NCBI RefSeq assembly: GCF_018446385.1
Contig: NC_055992.1
Location: forward strand, 21,360,877-21,424,876
DNA: 64,000 bases
Reading direction: 5' to 3'
DNA from: Zingiber officinale
Lineage: Eukaryota > Streptophyta > Magnoliopsida > Zingiberales > Zingiberaceae
Made by a program: the position numbers and the translations under genes. Below, piece after piece: positions 35,201-45,974 of this stretch (the first letter of the stretch is position 1; each line of letters begins with the position of its first letter). The notes beneath the pieces were generated by a model. That model worked only from the letters and a program-made list of their open reading frames with translations. It was not told the DNA's origin and ran no database searches.

Positions 35201-35342
35201 CTATTAGTGCATCCCCTCTAAATACGTCATACGAGCTCCAATTAATTCCAGAAAAAAAATCTAAAAATTCCAAAAAATTTCGTTAAGATTTTTCGTCCAT
35301 TAAACTTTATTATTTGTTTATTATTTGTTTCCATATTTTACA
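32272..35342 (-). repeat. 5' LTR of the LARD-like element (3071 bp)
   Basis: Same limits and internal hairpins as the partner at 20889-23955, with few differences, mostly C/T and G/A changes (for example TTTCCGCAGCATC against TTTCGGCAATATC near the end). Followed by TGGCA (35343-35347). Confidence 0.93.
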
Positions 35343-35347
35343 TGGCA
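35343..35347 (+). repeat. Target-site duplication TGGCA, right
   Basis: Matches 20884-20888 exactly and fixes the right boundary of the LARD-like element. Confidence 0.93.
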
Positions 35348-35846
35348 TAATTCAATCAATTGACTTGATGGCTTAAAGGTAGTGAACTTAGAGGTGATTG
35401 GTGAAAAATGATATGGAACAATTGAAGGACTAAAAAGTCATAGTGAATTGAACTTTTATGCAAGGAGCATAGAATTATTGAATACATGGAGATATGCGTC
35501 TTTGGGCAAAAGTAAAGGTTGAAGACTAAAGGCAACCATCTTTGAACAAGTTGTGAAGACCAAGAGACAAATAGTCTTTGGGCAAGAGATGTGAAGACTT
35601 GGAGGTAAGAGTCTTTGGGCAACATTATTGAGGATGATAAAGCGGTTGAAGACTTGAAGGCAACAGTCTTCATGCAAGAGGTTGAAGACTAAGGAGAGTC
35701 TTTAAGCAAGAGATGTGAAGGCCAGAAGGTAAGAGTCTTTAGACATTGTAATCAAGGATGACGTGGAGGTTGAAGATTTAAATATCGTGTGAGGTGTCAA
35801 AGATTATGTGTGAGGTGTAATTTCGGACTTATACTTTTGAATCATA
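35348..35846. other. Intergenic stretch with a GAAGACT-rich degenerate repeat
   Basis: From about 35490 to 35740 the phrase GAAGACT(T/A)...AGGCAA/AGGTAAGAGTCTTTGGGCAA recurs six or more times in degenerate form, a decayed tandem repeat of roughly 40-50 bases. No coding potential recognised. Confidence 0.55.
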
Positions 35847-36745
35847 TGTTATATTCTGGATAGTTTTAATATGATCAATCAAGTTCAATTAGGTGATATT
35901 ATGTTTTATCTTTGTGTCTAAATATGCAAAAGTTTAGGAACACAAGAAGTCGAGCGGAAGACGCAGCTAGCGAGAAGGATGACACGAGAAGAGAGTCGAC
36001 GGGCTCGGTGCATCCGAATGACGAGATGCTGTGGAAGAATACACCGACAGATGAGAAGGACGTGCACGATATTCGAGGAACGAGAAATTTGGAAGGAAGC
36101 TTGCTGGAGGAGAAGGTTAGAGTTGGGTTCGGGTGAGCTCAACTCCAGTTAGCCGAAGAATCACCTACGCGAAGAGATCAGCAAAGAAGCTGATATGTTG
36201 TATAGAAGACGCCTTCCATACCTTAGAAGGCGCTTCCATGCCTTGGAAGGCCTCTTTGATGAACAGTACGAAGGTGCTTTCCAAGCTATTAAAGGTACCT
36301 TCGAAGTAATCGTTAGTGAAGATAAAGTTTATCTTCGCACGGATAAAACTTGCCACGCTGGAGGCGCCTTCCACTCTATTGAAGGCGTTTTCCAGCCTCG
36401 GATAAGATTTTTCATGGGCTATAAAAAAATTCTTGGAGCTAGGAATGAAATAACAACTGAACTACAAGTCTTGTATTCACTTCCTAGTCATTCTGTGAGC
36501 TGTCAACGTCTGTAAGAGACTACTCCGCCTTCAACAAAGGAGTTTTTCTAGTAGAGCTTCTTCAACGTCTTAGATTAATAATCTCTAAGTTGTAACCAAA
36601 TAAATATATTGTTCTCTTACTTTTCTTTAATTGTTCAATTTTATTATTCTATTTATTATTATTGTACTGCTAATCAAATCAAAAGAATGAAGAGTTATTT
36701 TTTTAGACAATTTATCCCTTTCTTATCGATCCCGCTGCGCCAACA
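35847..36745 (+). mobile_element. Diverged solo LTR related to the family B Sirevirus-like element
   Basis: The order TGATCAATCAAGTT, GTGTCTAAATATGCAAAAG, AAGTCGAGCGGAAGACGCAG, GACGGGCTCGGTGCATCCGA and TTGGGTTCGGGTGAGC matches the family B LTRs (48978-49891 and others) in sequence and spacing. It ends CCGCTGCGCCAACA at 36745. GGAAGGCGC/GCGCCTTCC palindromes (36208-36392) correspond to the family B GGAGGCGCCTC cluster. No internal region or second LTR adjoins it. A clear 5-bp duplication was not found (TCATA left, ATATC right). Confidence 0.75.
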
Positions 36746-37106
36746 ATATCATGAGAATTGAGAAGACCTAGATAAACTAAGCAAGGACCGCCTAGCATGT
36801 TGTAGAAAATCTTCAACAAGAGCACAACATGTTCTAGATTACAATCGATTATTAAGTTCAATTTTGAGCTCTTGTGCTTTGCATAGACTTATTAGAGTGT
36901 AAGCCGAGCTAAATTGAGATCTTCAAATGATAAGGACGTTCCATGTTATTTCCTATTAGAGACACTGATCCAGCAGTTGATATCCTTAAATGAAGATGAG
37001 TTATTGGTAGCTAGAGAAAATAAGAACATAGATCAATAAATGAAATTAATAGAAGCAAATAAATGCATTGCTGGGTGGGCATACTTATTGATATATTACA
37101 ACTCAG
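36746..37106. other. Intergenic stretch, nothing recognised
   Basis: AT-rich sequence between the solo LTR and a MITE; no open frame or repeat of note. Confidence 0.4.
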
Positions 37107-37611
37107 TAGGGGTGTAATCGAGCTGAGCCGAGTCGAACTCTTGGATATTTGAGTTTGACTTGTTTATAATCGAACCGAGCTCAAGCTTTATTTAACGAAT
37201 ATATTCATGGCTTACGAGCTTATTCGAGCTTTTATCGAGCCTAAACGAACTTAATAAATATAAATTATAAATTTAAATATTCATTAAAAACTAAATTATC
37301 TATTTTAAAAAAGTTATAATATTTTTGTTAAAATTTATAATTTTATTCTAATAAATAAGTTTAATATATTTGTCTATGTTTTTCATAACTAGAGTGTAAA
37401 ATCTATAAATTTAATATCAAAACTATTATTTTTTTATTTAAAAGTTAATTTATGAGCTTAACGAACATGTTCATGAGCTAACGAGTCGAATATTATGAAA
37501 CTTGAGCTTGATTTGTTTATCTTAACGAGCCTCATTAAACGAGCTTAAACGAATTCTTATCGAATCGAATTTCGAATAGCTCACGAGCGACATGACTCAT
37601 TTACACTTCTG
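37107..37611. mobile_element. hAT-type MITE (505 bp)
   Basis: The left end TAGGGGTGTAATCGAGC and the right end read inverted, CAGAAGTGTAAATGAGTC, are related terminal repeats of the AGGGGTGTAA kind found on plant hAT non-autonomous elements. The interior is AT-rich and framed by GAGCTC/CGAGCTTA motifs on both sides, with self-complementary character. The 8-bp flanks CAACTCAG and CATCATAG agree at 5 of 8, a decayed target duplication. No coding sequence. Confidence 0.65.
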
Positions 37612-38416
37612 CATCATAGGATGATCAACTTCGCTATTATTTATCTTCAGGATTCATAAGTTAATACGATCAGTCAAGTGAAAAGCCATCACATCTAAGA
37701 ACAATGGTGTGGATGACTATGATCGCACCATTGCTCCGGAGTATAGTCATCCACATCACTGACACATCAATGTTGTGGATGACTATGTCCTCCTGAGGTA
37801 ATAGTATAATAATTACGTCTTTCAATAATTAATAAATTTCAATAATTAATAAAGAGATTTAAGATTTAAATTTCTTAGTTAAGTAACTGTACGAGATTTT
37901 TCTCTAGTGAAAAGTACATCTAAAAATTAATTATTTAGATAAATTTTCATTAATATTTTCTGATTTATCTTAATAATTGATAGAAAATTTAATCATATCC
38001 AAGATTATTATTCAAAGAGTTAGATATTTAAATTAAAAAAATTGATATAACTGTCAATATCCAAAAAAAAGAAAAGGTTTAAGTTAAAGACTCAACCAAT
38101 GACTTTAATGATATATTTTTTAAAAAAAATTATTTTATAGTTGACATCAATTATCCAATTTATGTCAATTAATTTTAGGATGATTAATCTGACCTTAAGA
38201 AAGTTTCTCATGATCATCTGGATAAATCAGAAAACACCTAATAAATCAGAAATCACTTGTAATAAATAGTCCATTAACTCAATATTCTTAAATCAACTAT
38301 CTATTAAACAAAATTTATCTATTAATTTATCAAAACTGAGATTCATATATTAAAGGAAATGATGTTATATTTGAAGTTGGGAATTGAGATGATTGGCAAT
38401 CCTTTAAAAAAAAAAA
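37612..38416. other. AT-rich intergenic stretch with a small inverted repeat
   Basis: At 37705-37790 GTGTGGATGACTATG is followed by its inverse (CATAGTCATCCACA-like, AGTATAGTCATCCACATC) and then by another direct copy (GTTGTGGATGACTATG). The rest is AT-rich, with no coding region seen. Confidence 0.5.
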
Positions 38417-38640
38417 AAAACTTAAGGATGCGGTTCAACATTATGCAATTTCGAATAGATGCAATATTAAATGGGTAAAAATATATATATAAAATCAAAT
38501 AGAAGATAAATGTGATATACAATGCCCTTAAAAATTTATATTAGTTGAATGCAAATTTAAAGGACCTTCATTGTAAAGACTTAAAGAAATGAACTATAGG
38601 AGTTTAAGGAATTGTCAAGCTACTGTTGGGTGGATTGCGA
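38417..38640 (+). pseudogene. Decayed MuDR-like (MULE) transposase N-terminal fragment
   Basis: In shifting + strand frames the translation gives LKDAVQHYAISNRCNIKWVK (about 38421-38480), then K-C-D-I-Q-C-P (about 38508-38528) and RSLRNCQATVGWIA (about 38598-38640). This order (F/L-K-x-A-V-x-x-Y-A, K-C-x-x-x-C-P, R-N-x-x-A-T-x-x-W-I-A) is the MuDR N-terminal region of plant Mutator-like transposases. Stops and frameshifts occur throughout, and the DDE domain was not found. Terminal inverted repeats were not identified. Confidence 0.5.
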
Positions 38641-38853
38641 TAGTATATTTGGAGGAATCAGAATTAGTACTCTTTGAAATGGAACATGATTTGCAAGAAA
38701 GGTTGAATCTTATAGTTCTTAAGATTAAGTGTCATAGAGCCGAGTAATTGAGTCATTTTAAGAACACTGTAGTTATTCGAGATCATACATGGCGGAGTTA
38801 AGAAGAGTTAGAGACATTATCTTTACTCATCTTCTAGATTCAAAAGATTATTA

Positions 38854-38874
38854 GACTTAGTTGTGTGATTCAAG
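38854..38874 (+). repeat. 21-bp target-site duplication of SINE 1, left
   Basis: The 21 bases from GACTTAG to GATTCAAG here are repeated without mismatch at 39079-39099, directly flanking the SINE. Confidence 0.9.
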
Positions 38875-39078
38875 TGGTAAAAGGTGATTCGTTCACCCCC
38901 AGCGTCCCCCGTCAATCTGTCCCTAGATCAACACGGAAGAGGTAAATCACGGATGGTTACTAGCCATTAGTGTAAATGGCCAAGACATGAGAGAGGTCAT
39001 GCTCGGTTACGCCGAGTTTCGACCCCAAGACCTCATGTGACAACACCCTATGTCTTAACTATCGCACCGCCCCAAGAG
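38875..39078 (-). mobile_element. tRNA-derived SINE (204 bp), copy 1
   Basis: On the - strand it begins with GGGGCGGTGCGATAGTTAAG, has an A-box-like region near its start and a B-box-like GGGTCGAAACTCGG ~40 bases later, the pol III internal promoter layout of tRNA-derived SINEs. Its 3' half (GTGATTTACCTCTTCCGTGT ... GACGCTGGG) is shared with the + strand SINE at 40377-40586. A perfect 21-bp target duplication flanks it, indicating LINE-type target-primed insertion and relatively recent activity. Confidence 0.85.
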
Positions 39079-39099
39079 GACTTAGTTGTGTGATTCAAG
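39079..39099 (+). repeat. 21-bp target-site duplication of SINE 1, right
   Basis: Exact repeat of 38854-38874. Confidence 0.9.
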
Positions 39100-40376
39100 A
39101 CTATATAGGACAAGGCCTTCGTTGGAGGACAATAATTATATGTTATTGGTAGGATGAAAATAATTAAATTATTGCTTGGACAATAGTTCAAGGAGAGAAT
39201 CATGAATGTAGAAATGATTTCTACAAAGATTTTTTTGATAAATTAAGCATTGGCAAGGGTTTGGGATGGACCTTTGCCAGCGATAAACAAAAGACGATAC
39301 ACATTACTCATCATATAAATATCCTTATTGTGGTCAATAATTTGATACTCATTTGAGTTTTTTTTATTTAAGGTCTCAACCATACAATTAGGCAATTGGT
39401 TCCTCAGCATAGAAGTTGTGAGACATCTATGTGTAAATTTGAAGAAAAAGCACAATGGCCGTGTTTTTGAAGATGTGCTTCTCAAAAGTCATGAAATTGT
39501 GCTAGAAATCTTTATGTAAATTGAAATAAAAAGCACAAAGACTATGTTTTAAAGATGAAGTCTCACATTGATGAAGTTCCATCAAGCTATGAAGGTAATG
39601 AAATTTATTTCAAAGGAGGGCCATGATTACCTCTTGAAAATTGGTTTGAATAAGTTTTGTAAATTACACATTAAAGATGGATCATTGAGTGGCTAGAGGG
39701 GCTAGGAGTGAATAACTTATCTTCATTCACTTGCTTACTTCTACCATTCAAGTTAGGGGAGCGGAAATATAAAAATAGTTGAGAAATATAAAACAAGCAA
39801 ACTAGACACAACTGATTTACATGGTTTAGAATGTCCGGTTTCTACACCATAAACTGTAAAACTGACCCATCTATAAGTAACCCTTTATAATCCACTATCT
39901 TTTCTCTTTCTCAAAATGTTTTTAAAGATAGAAAAATCTCTTACACTTGTGTTATAATTGGTGTGAAGTAAGTATAAGAAGAAGAGTAATGAAATGAGAG
40001 CAAGAAACATCGAGCTTAAAAGTGACAAAATGAGAATTTTCTATAGACGCCCCGTTGCTCCCCTGCCCATAAATATAGACCAAACCTTCATCTCCTTTCA
40101 ACCTTCAAACAACTTTCTAGCCTCTAATTAGTTGAAAAAATCATACTTGCAGTTAATTATTGACTTGATTTTGCTAGCTTGCTGCATTGCAATATCTAGC
40201 TCAATCGACTGAAATGGGTCATTGGTAGCTCACAAGTCATTTGGCTATTGTAGTCTATTGATGTTGGATCAACGACTTTCTTTTAAGTTTTATGTTGTTG
40301 ATCAATCAAATGATCTAGATCACTAATCGACTAATTTGACATTAGTCAACTGAAGCTTGAATTGAATCTATATTCT
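39100..40376. other. Intergenic stretch, nothing recognised
   Basis: AT-rich single-copy-looking DNA. It may include more of the MULE remnant at its start, but no conserved block was found. A phrase GTAAATTGAA(G/A)(A/T)AAAAAGCACAA is repeated near 39433 and 39517. Confidence 0.35.
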
Positions 40377-40586
40377 TGTCCCCTTGGATGAGTCTAGTGG
40401 CTAGCACATGAGGTGTTGCCACAATGAGGTTTGAAGTTCGAATCTCGGCAAAATCGAGGTAAATACCTCCCTTATATGCTAGTCACTATTCCAAAAACTA
40501 ATAGCCGCCCGTGATTTACCTTCTCCGTGTTGACCTTGGGACGAGTTGACAGGGACGCTGGGACGAGCGTATTCACTTTTTGTCAC
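40377..40586 (+). mobile_element. tRNA-derived SINE, copy 2
   Basis: The A-box-like TAGTGGCTAGCACATGAGG (about 40392) and the B-box-like GTTCGAATCTCGG (about 40434) are at pol III spacing. They are followed by the same 3' body as SINE 1 (GTGATTTACCTTCTCCGTGT, GACAGGGACGCTGGGACGAG). Diverged flanks AATTGAATCTATATTCT (40360-40376) and AATTGAATAGAAATATTCT (40587-40605) look like a decayed target duplication. Confidence 0.8.
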
Positions 40587-41022
40587 AATTGAATAGAAAT
40601 ATTCTATGATATCATGTTTAAGGTTGAGTCGACTCAAGTACCCACTCACCAAAACACAATTTTAGTTGACTCATGACTCCATCCAATTCTAAGATTGACT
40701 CGCTTCATAAGTCTAGTCCCACTTAAATTCTATTGTACAAATGTACTCGACTCATTACTAGCATGCCAAGATGTTTATTCTATGTGACTTCACAACGTTA
40801 AGAAATCTCACTTGCAGACTATCTATTCCTTAGAATCGTTACCTGGGATATTTTATCGTCTTGCCTAGCTTGACTTGTTGGGACCTCAATATGTTAATCA
40901 TCTGATCCTCAACCCATTTGACTTTCTATTTTCTAGGTATTCGATCCTTGATCGATCTATGACAGTCGGTTATGGTCGGTCCTAAGTCCGGATAAAAGAG
41001 GCGGATTATGTTAGGTTGCTAA
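40587..41022. other. Intergenic stretch, nothing recognised
   Basis: Apart from the right SINE flank, no gene or repeat recognised. Confidence 0.35.
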
Positions 41023-41554
41023 CACTATAATAAAAATGTTAAAAGACAACACCACAAAGACAACGATTTTGGAAGAAACTGTTGTGAATTTGATAAAAGA
41101 CAACGGATTTTGATAAAATCGTTATCTTTGAGCTCCCATAAAATACAAAAGACAATAGTTTTGTGAAAATCATTGTTGTTGAGTGATTTTATTTTAAATC
41201 AACAACGCATTTTACAACGGTTATCTAAAACCGTTGTCTTTAAATACTTTTTAGGAGTTAAGACAATAATTTTATAAACCGTTGTGTTTTTATATTATTT
41301 TATATAGTCAAAGAAAATGGTTTTAATAAACTGTTGTCTTTGACTTTATTCTTTCATTGTTTTCCTCTTTGCATTTTTTATTGCAACCGTGTTTTACTTT
41401 CCCTTTCTGCCAAAAATTTTTGGCGCCATGTTTTCCCCCCTTAGCCTTCTCGAACCCTAATTCATTTTCTTTCCCTCTTCTTATACAATCTCTTCATGCA
41501 GCGAACCCTTGTTGTTTTTTCTTCCTCCTCCTTCCCTGGTCTTTGATCGAGTTG

Positions 41555-41806
41555 CCCCTCCTTCGCGGTCAGGCTGACTTCCACCCCGATCTTCTTATCT
41601 TTGGCACCAACTCCTTCTACACCTTCACCCTCGACCTCACCATCTTCTTGCTAGTTGTGAAGACCACTGCACTCACTATAAACATTGCCGGCGTCATCCA
41701 GGATGGGCTCCTCATTGCCTTCTCTTGGTCCGTCATCCGTGACACAATCACCCCCATCAACCTCTTCCGCTACGACGTCACCTTCCTCGGCGTTTCCTAC
41801 TACAAC
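41555..41806 (+). pseudogene. Captured fragment of a sugar-phosphate/phosphate translocator gene
   Basis: Within a longer open frame (41357-41935) the stretch [60 protein letters not shown] and [16 protein letters not shown] matches the last transmembrane helices of plant triose-phosphate translocator family members (the At3g17430/At1g48230 type, endomembrane carriers). The conserved KTSALTMNVAGVVKDWLL block is recognisable with changes (D-G for D-W, F-R-Y for F-G-Y) that suggest drift. Upstream and downstream residues in the same frame are not homologous. Only ~84 codons are present, so no transporter can form. Confidence 0.82.
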
Positions 41807-42510
41807 AAGGGGCCTCATGACCTCTTCTTCCACCACATCCATCCGCCTCTAGGGTTTCCTTGTTCTTCACGGTCCTCATTCTATCTGTGTTCTTTCTGCA
41901 AGTCTTCTATCAGAAAGGCTCTTCCATGGCTTTAGAGGCGAGAGGATCAGGAACATATAGGCAAAGCAGTATCAGACTCATATATAAGGCCTCGTACGTT
42001 TTCTTGTGATAAATTTGAGTTAAGCAATGCTCTTTTGTTCGTCTTCCGATCTTCTTCTGTTGTTTTCTAACCCATTCTTTTGTTCTTCGATTAACATCAC
42101 GAATCCTCAACTTGTTATTTTTTGAGTTTTTTTTCTTCACTTGATGTGTTATCGGCTAATATGAATTTATGGTGATCTTTTTTTCTTGTGCAATGATTTA
42201 TTTCGAGTGCATTGTAGCATGTATGATTTTATTTATTTTGGGGATTTCTATAGTTTGCTTCTACATCGCTGCTTTTGTTATTTGTTAAATATATTCGTTT
42301 GTTTAGTTTTGTAAACTTGCATCGATGTATTATCCTTCGTCTTGGATTGTCGTTTGATGTGGCTGCTTTTTTCCTAGGACGTAGTAATTGATTAGCATTT
42401 ATGTTTGCTTGTAAAAATTATTTATTTTGTATCTTTATTTTTTGTGTTCTCATTTGATTCAATATACTTATAGTTTAGTCTCTTCATTTTTAGATATTTT
42501 TTATGAATTA

Positions 42511-42791
42511 ATGGAGTCAAAAGGTGGGGAAAAGTCTAGTAATAGTAGTTCGTTACATTACGAAGCTCTCCTCCCACTCGGCTAAGCATTGAAGACTAGG
42601 AGGGATCAATAAGTTCCAATCTGTTGCTTACTCCAATGTAAGAATCTCAAAAAACATGTTAGTGACAAAGGAGAAAAAAATGAATCTTTTGCTTTCTTAT
42701 TGTTCTTTGCTATATATTAATTTATTATTCTCATGAAAATTAATTGTGACCATTTGATCTTTTGCAGTGTGTGAGGAAGCCATCTTGATAT
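42511..42791 (+). pseudogene. Captured small gene with one intron, unidentified and frame-broken
   Basis: An ATG at 42511 opens M-E-S-K-G-G-E-K-S-S-N-S-S-S-L-H-Y-E-A. The frame then breaks near CTCCTCCCACTCGGC. Downstream, ...TACTCCAAT|GTAAGAATCT (donor ~42639) and GATCTTTTGCAG|TGTGTG (acceptor ~42767) splice to give Y-S-N-C-V-R-K-P-S-stop at about 42791. A clean GT-AG intron bridging a Cys/Arg/Lys-ending tail suggests that a real small plant protein of ~60 aa was captured. I cannot name it. It lies between the translocator and APS reductase fragments in the same orientation. Confidence 0.5.
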
Positions 42792-43397
42792 TCCTTCTTA
42801 TATTCTAAATCATTGGTTGAATATATGATATGAGAACTCATCCTTCATAACTTGAGAATGGAAAAATATGCAAAAATAAGTATTTTTTTTCATATTATTT
42901 CTCCTGTCCTTCATAACTACGTAGTTTATGCCTTCACCTTTTTTTTCTTTTCCTTTTTTACCTTCACTCTTTTTTGAGTGAATATTCTTATTGTTGTGTT
43001 ACTGACATGTTTTGTTTTGTTACACATCTAACTCATTTTAACATATTAATGACAACTTGTGTAGAATGCCATTTTATCTATTTTTTTAAAAAAATAAAAA
43101 TTCTTCTCTTTAACTATCATATTCTTATTTCAGTGGGATACAAATTACTGAAGCATTCAAAATATAGATGGAGGTGCAAAAATAACTTCAAGAACAACTA
43201 GAGATAAGTTCCATGTGCATTATGAAAATATATATGATATTTTTATTATTTTGCTTCTTGTAAATTTCTAAATGATTCAGGAAATGAAATAATAATAGAT
43301 TTGTATGGATGAGAATCGTCACGTACAAGCGCCTCTCTGCTTCCATGGATTCCTTCTTTTCTTCTCAAACTCTTGATTTTTTTTTTGTCGGATCTAT

Positions 43398-44719
43398 GTA
43401 GTTGGATCCATCAAGCGGCAGGATACACCAGTTGTGGCGGTGGCAACGGCAGCTCCCGTCCATCCACGGGGGTGGCTGATGCTGGCGCAGTCGTGTCGTG
43501 CCTTGGAGCCTACCAAGAGAGTTGATTCGGTCGTCCACGCCGTGGCAACGGTAGAAGTGTCCTGTGTCGTGGTGGGAGAGGAAAACACTGTCGATTATGA
43601 GAAGCTGGGTAAGGAGCTCGAGATCGCTGTGCACTGGAGATCATAGTACGGGCTCTGGAGATGTTTGGCAATGAAATCACCATTACTTTCAGGTTAAGAG
43701 GTGTTATTTCTTATCTATTATTATTTTGGCCAGATTTTCTCCTCTCTGTTTTGGCATTTGTTGATCTCGTTTTGTTTTGGATATTGATTGTATTTGAATA
43801 TACCACAAATTACACAAACGGAACTATTTATGAATTCAATATAACACTTGATTGTTTGATTGTTTGTAGTTTGCACCAAAACATGTCATTTCTGTCTAGT
43901 ACAACATTATTTTCCCTTCTAATTCATATTTTTGTTTTTGATAAACTATGATACTATAATTTAAGTTTTATGGCAAGGGTGAGAATGTCTATAAACCAAC
44001 AAATCAAACACTTTGAGAGATTAAACATGCAATATAGAAGAACTCTTAGATTCATATCACCTTGATTAAGAGAATGTATAGAGGCGACTTTTTCAATGAG
44101 TCCTCTTCCTCAGTTGTCTTGCTGAAGACTATAGTATGAAAGTTTTAAAGCTTGATGCATATATTTATGATTTAAGATCTTTCACGGTAAAAGAGTATGA
44201 TTTGTTTATTTATGATTTAATGTGATTCAGGATAACAATTTGTTGGATAAGCATAAGAAGGTTAATCCTATGCTTTTGATTGTTATACTCTTGTATGAAG
44301 CATAGATTATTCTCGTCTTTGGAAACCTTTAGATAGAAGATTGTAACTGACACGGGAGTTTTTTGGAACAGCAGAGCAGAGGATGTAGCTTTGATAGAAT
44401 ATGCAAAATTAACTAGTCGGCCATTTACAGCCTTCAGCCTTGATACTAGGAGGTTGAATCCTAAGACATATAGGTTCTTTGATACCATAGAGAAGCACTA
44501 CAGGATCAACATCGAGTACATGTTTCTTGATGCAGGGGAAATACATGCCTTGTTAGAAGTAAAGGCCTCTTCTCCTTTTCCGAAGATGGGCACCAGGAAT
44601 GCTGCTAGGTGAGGAAAGTGAGACCTCTAATGAGAATGCTGAAAGGCCTCCGCGCGTGGATCACTGGGCAGAGAAAGGATCAATCCCCTGGCACCAGAAC
44701 CAATATCCTTGTTGTTCAG
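43398..44719 (+). pseudogene. Captured fragment of a plastid APS reductase gene (two exons)
   Basis: APS reductase reduces adenylylsulfate to sulfite in plastid sulfate assimilation. Exon 1 (about 43398-43692) encodes a transit-peptide-like N-terminus, ENTVDYEKLGKELE and, after a one-base shift, ALEMFGNEITITFS. Exon 2 (44372-44719) encodes AEDVALIEYAKLTSRPFTAF, SLDTRRLNPKTYRFFDTIEK, HYRINIEYMFLDAGEIHALL and, in a shifted frame, [27 protein letters not shown] and [18 protein letters not shown]. Introns at 43693-44371 and from 44720 keep GT-AG borders. The C-terminal thioredoxin-like domain is missing, and at least two frameshifts plus a stop immediately after the conserved E-C-C show that it is non-functional. 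Confidence 0.9.
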
Positions 44720-45974
44720 GTAATCACTTTGTGTTTGATGTATCTGCCTTTGCTGTGCTGACTTCCTTTTACCATCATGCTTCATTCAAGTGCAAATGTA
44801 CTATTATTAAAGGTTAAAACAAAATGATAATCTTAAAATTACCAGCTTGTGTTGGAAAGTTTGCAATGCTCCCTTTTGATGGATCAAATCAAGCTTGATT
44901 ATTATAAGCTAAAGGTAATAATTTGCAACTAAATGCAATGGATATAGTTTCCCATTAGATGTGTAATAGGCATTTTTCTTGTAGGGGAATGGTTGGCTGA
45001 TCAAGAACCAAACAAGGAATATATATTATGTGACTTCCTTTTCTCCATAATATAAATAAATAAAGAAAATAATGTCTTCTAGTTTTAAGTAAGAAACTTA
45101 TTTCTTGATTTCTCTTGCATGACATAATGTTTTTTGCTTGATTTTTCTGTTGGAGATGCTCATGATATCCTACGGTTTTGGAAGAAGAGAAACAAAATAC
45201 CAAAATGAAATCTTTCATTTTAAAACTTCATTCTTCTTGCATTTATAGTCTCTAGATTTTCTTGGTGTTTAGAAGAAAAGTGAAAAACTAGTTCAGCATG
45301 GCCCTATCATTGTATTAAGGTATTATTAATTTCCCCACTGTCATTTTTTGTCATGCATGTGTAGATATATGCTGATCAGAGGCACGCAAATTGTTCCTTA
45401 GCTGGAGACTACCTAGAGATAGACACTGAAGATTTATATATTATTTTGAAACTTCATCTTACCAATTCATTGTGTTCTCTTTTCCCATTTTAAGAAAATC
45501 TTTTGTAGTTGTTATATCATGCACCTTTTCTGATGAGTAATTTTAGACTGAAACTTCATCTTTGTTTCATTTGTCTTTTTTTTCCTCCAGTAACACAAAT
45601 TTATATTTCTTTTGACTACTGTAATTTTCTTTTGCAGAAAAGGGAGAAAGCATGGTTTGCAAGTCTCTGACATTCTACATTATCAGTATACAGAAAAGGG
45701 ATTGAAGAAAGGTTGTGGTCTACTTCTGTATAAACTTAATTTTATGGTCTCATCTTTTGAGGTTGTCATGATTGGATACTTGTGGTCATGTTGGGGATAT
45801 TTGTAGTAATTGTAGAAGTTTCAAAATTTAACTGAAGTGAATGTATATAAGTTGTGTACTTAGATAACATTTTTTGGTTGGGACAATATGTATATATATA
45901 TTTAATTGAATGTATATATATATATATTGTAAATATATAATAGTTTTTCGTAAAAACATAATTGTTTATAATCA
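44720..45974. other. Right interior of CACTA 2
   Basis: Probably includes intron and 3' sequence taken with the APS reductase gene. An exon-like stretch around 45638-45810 is preceded by TTTTCTTTTGCAG and opens with AAAAGGGAGAAAGCATGG, but no protein was recognised. AT-rich runs with TATATA occur at 45886-45925. Confidence 0.35.

Larger units (their letters stand above)
20889..35342 (-). mobile_element. LARD-like non-autonomous LTR retrotransposon with nested insertion
   Basis: Two long LTRs (20889-23955 and 32272-35342) in the same orientation are flanked by the exact 5-bp duplication TGGCA. Orientation is - strand: the PBS-like sequence lies next to the 32272 LTR, and a polypurine ATTAGTGGAGGAGAA (read on -) lies next to the 20889-23955 LTR. 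Once the nested element (24781-31967) is removed the internal region is only about 1.1 kb and has no gag or pol sequence. Long LTRs plus a short non-coding interior fit a LARD, mobilised in trans. The purine tract and PBS arrangement resemble Ty3-type elements, but without coding sequence the superfamily is inference. Confidence 0.9.

Noticed and set aside
44955..45218. 87-codon open frame on -
   Set aside because: No homology recognised; lies in presumed intron or flank sequence of the captured APS reductase fragment on the opposite strand.
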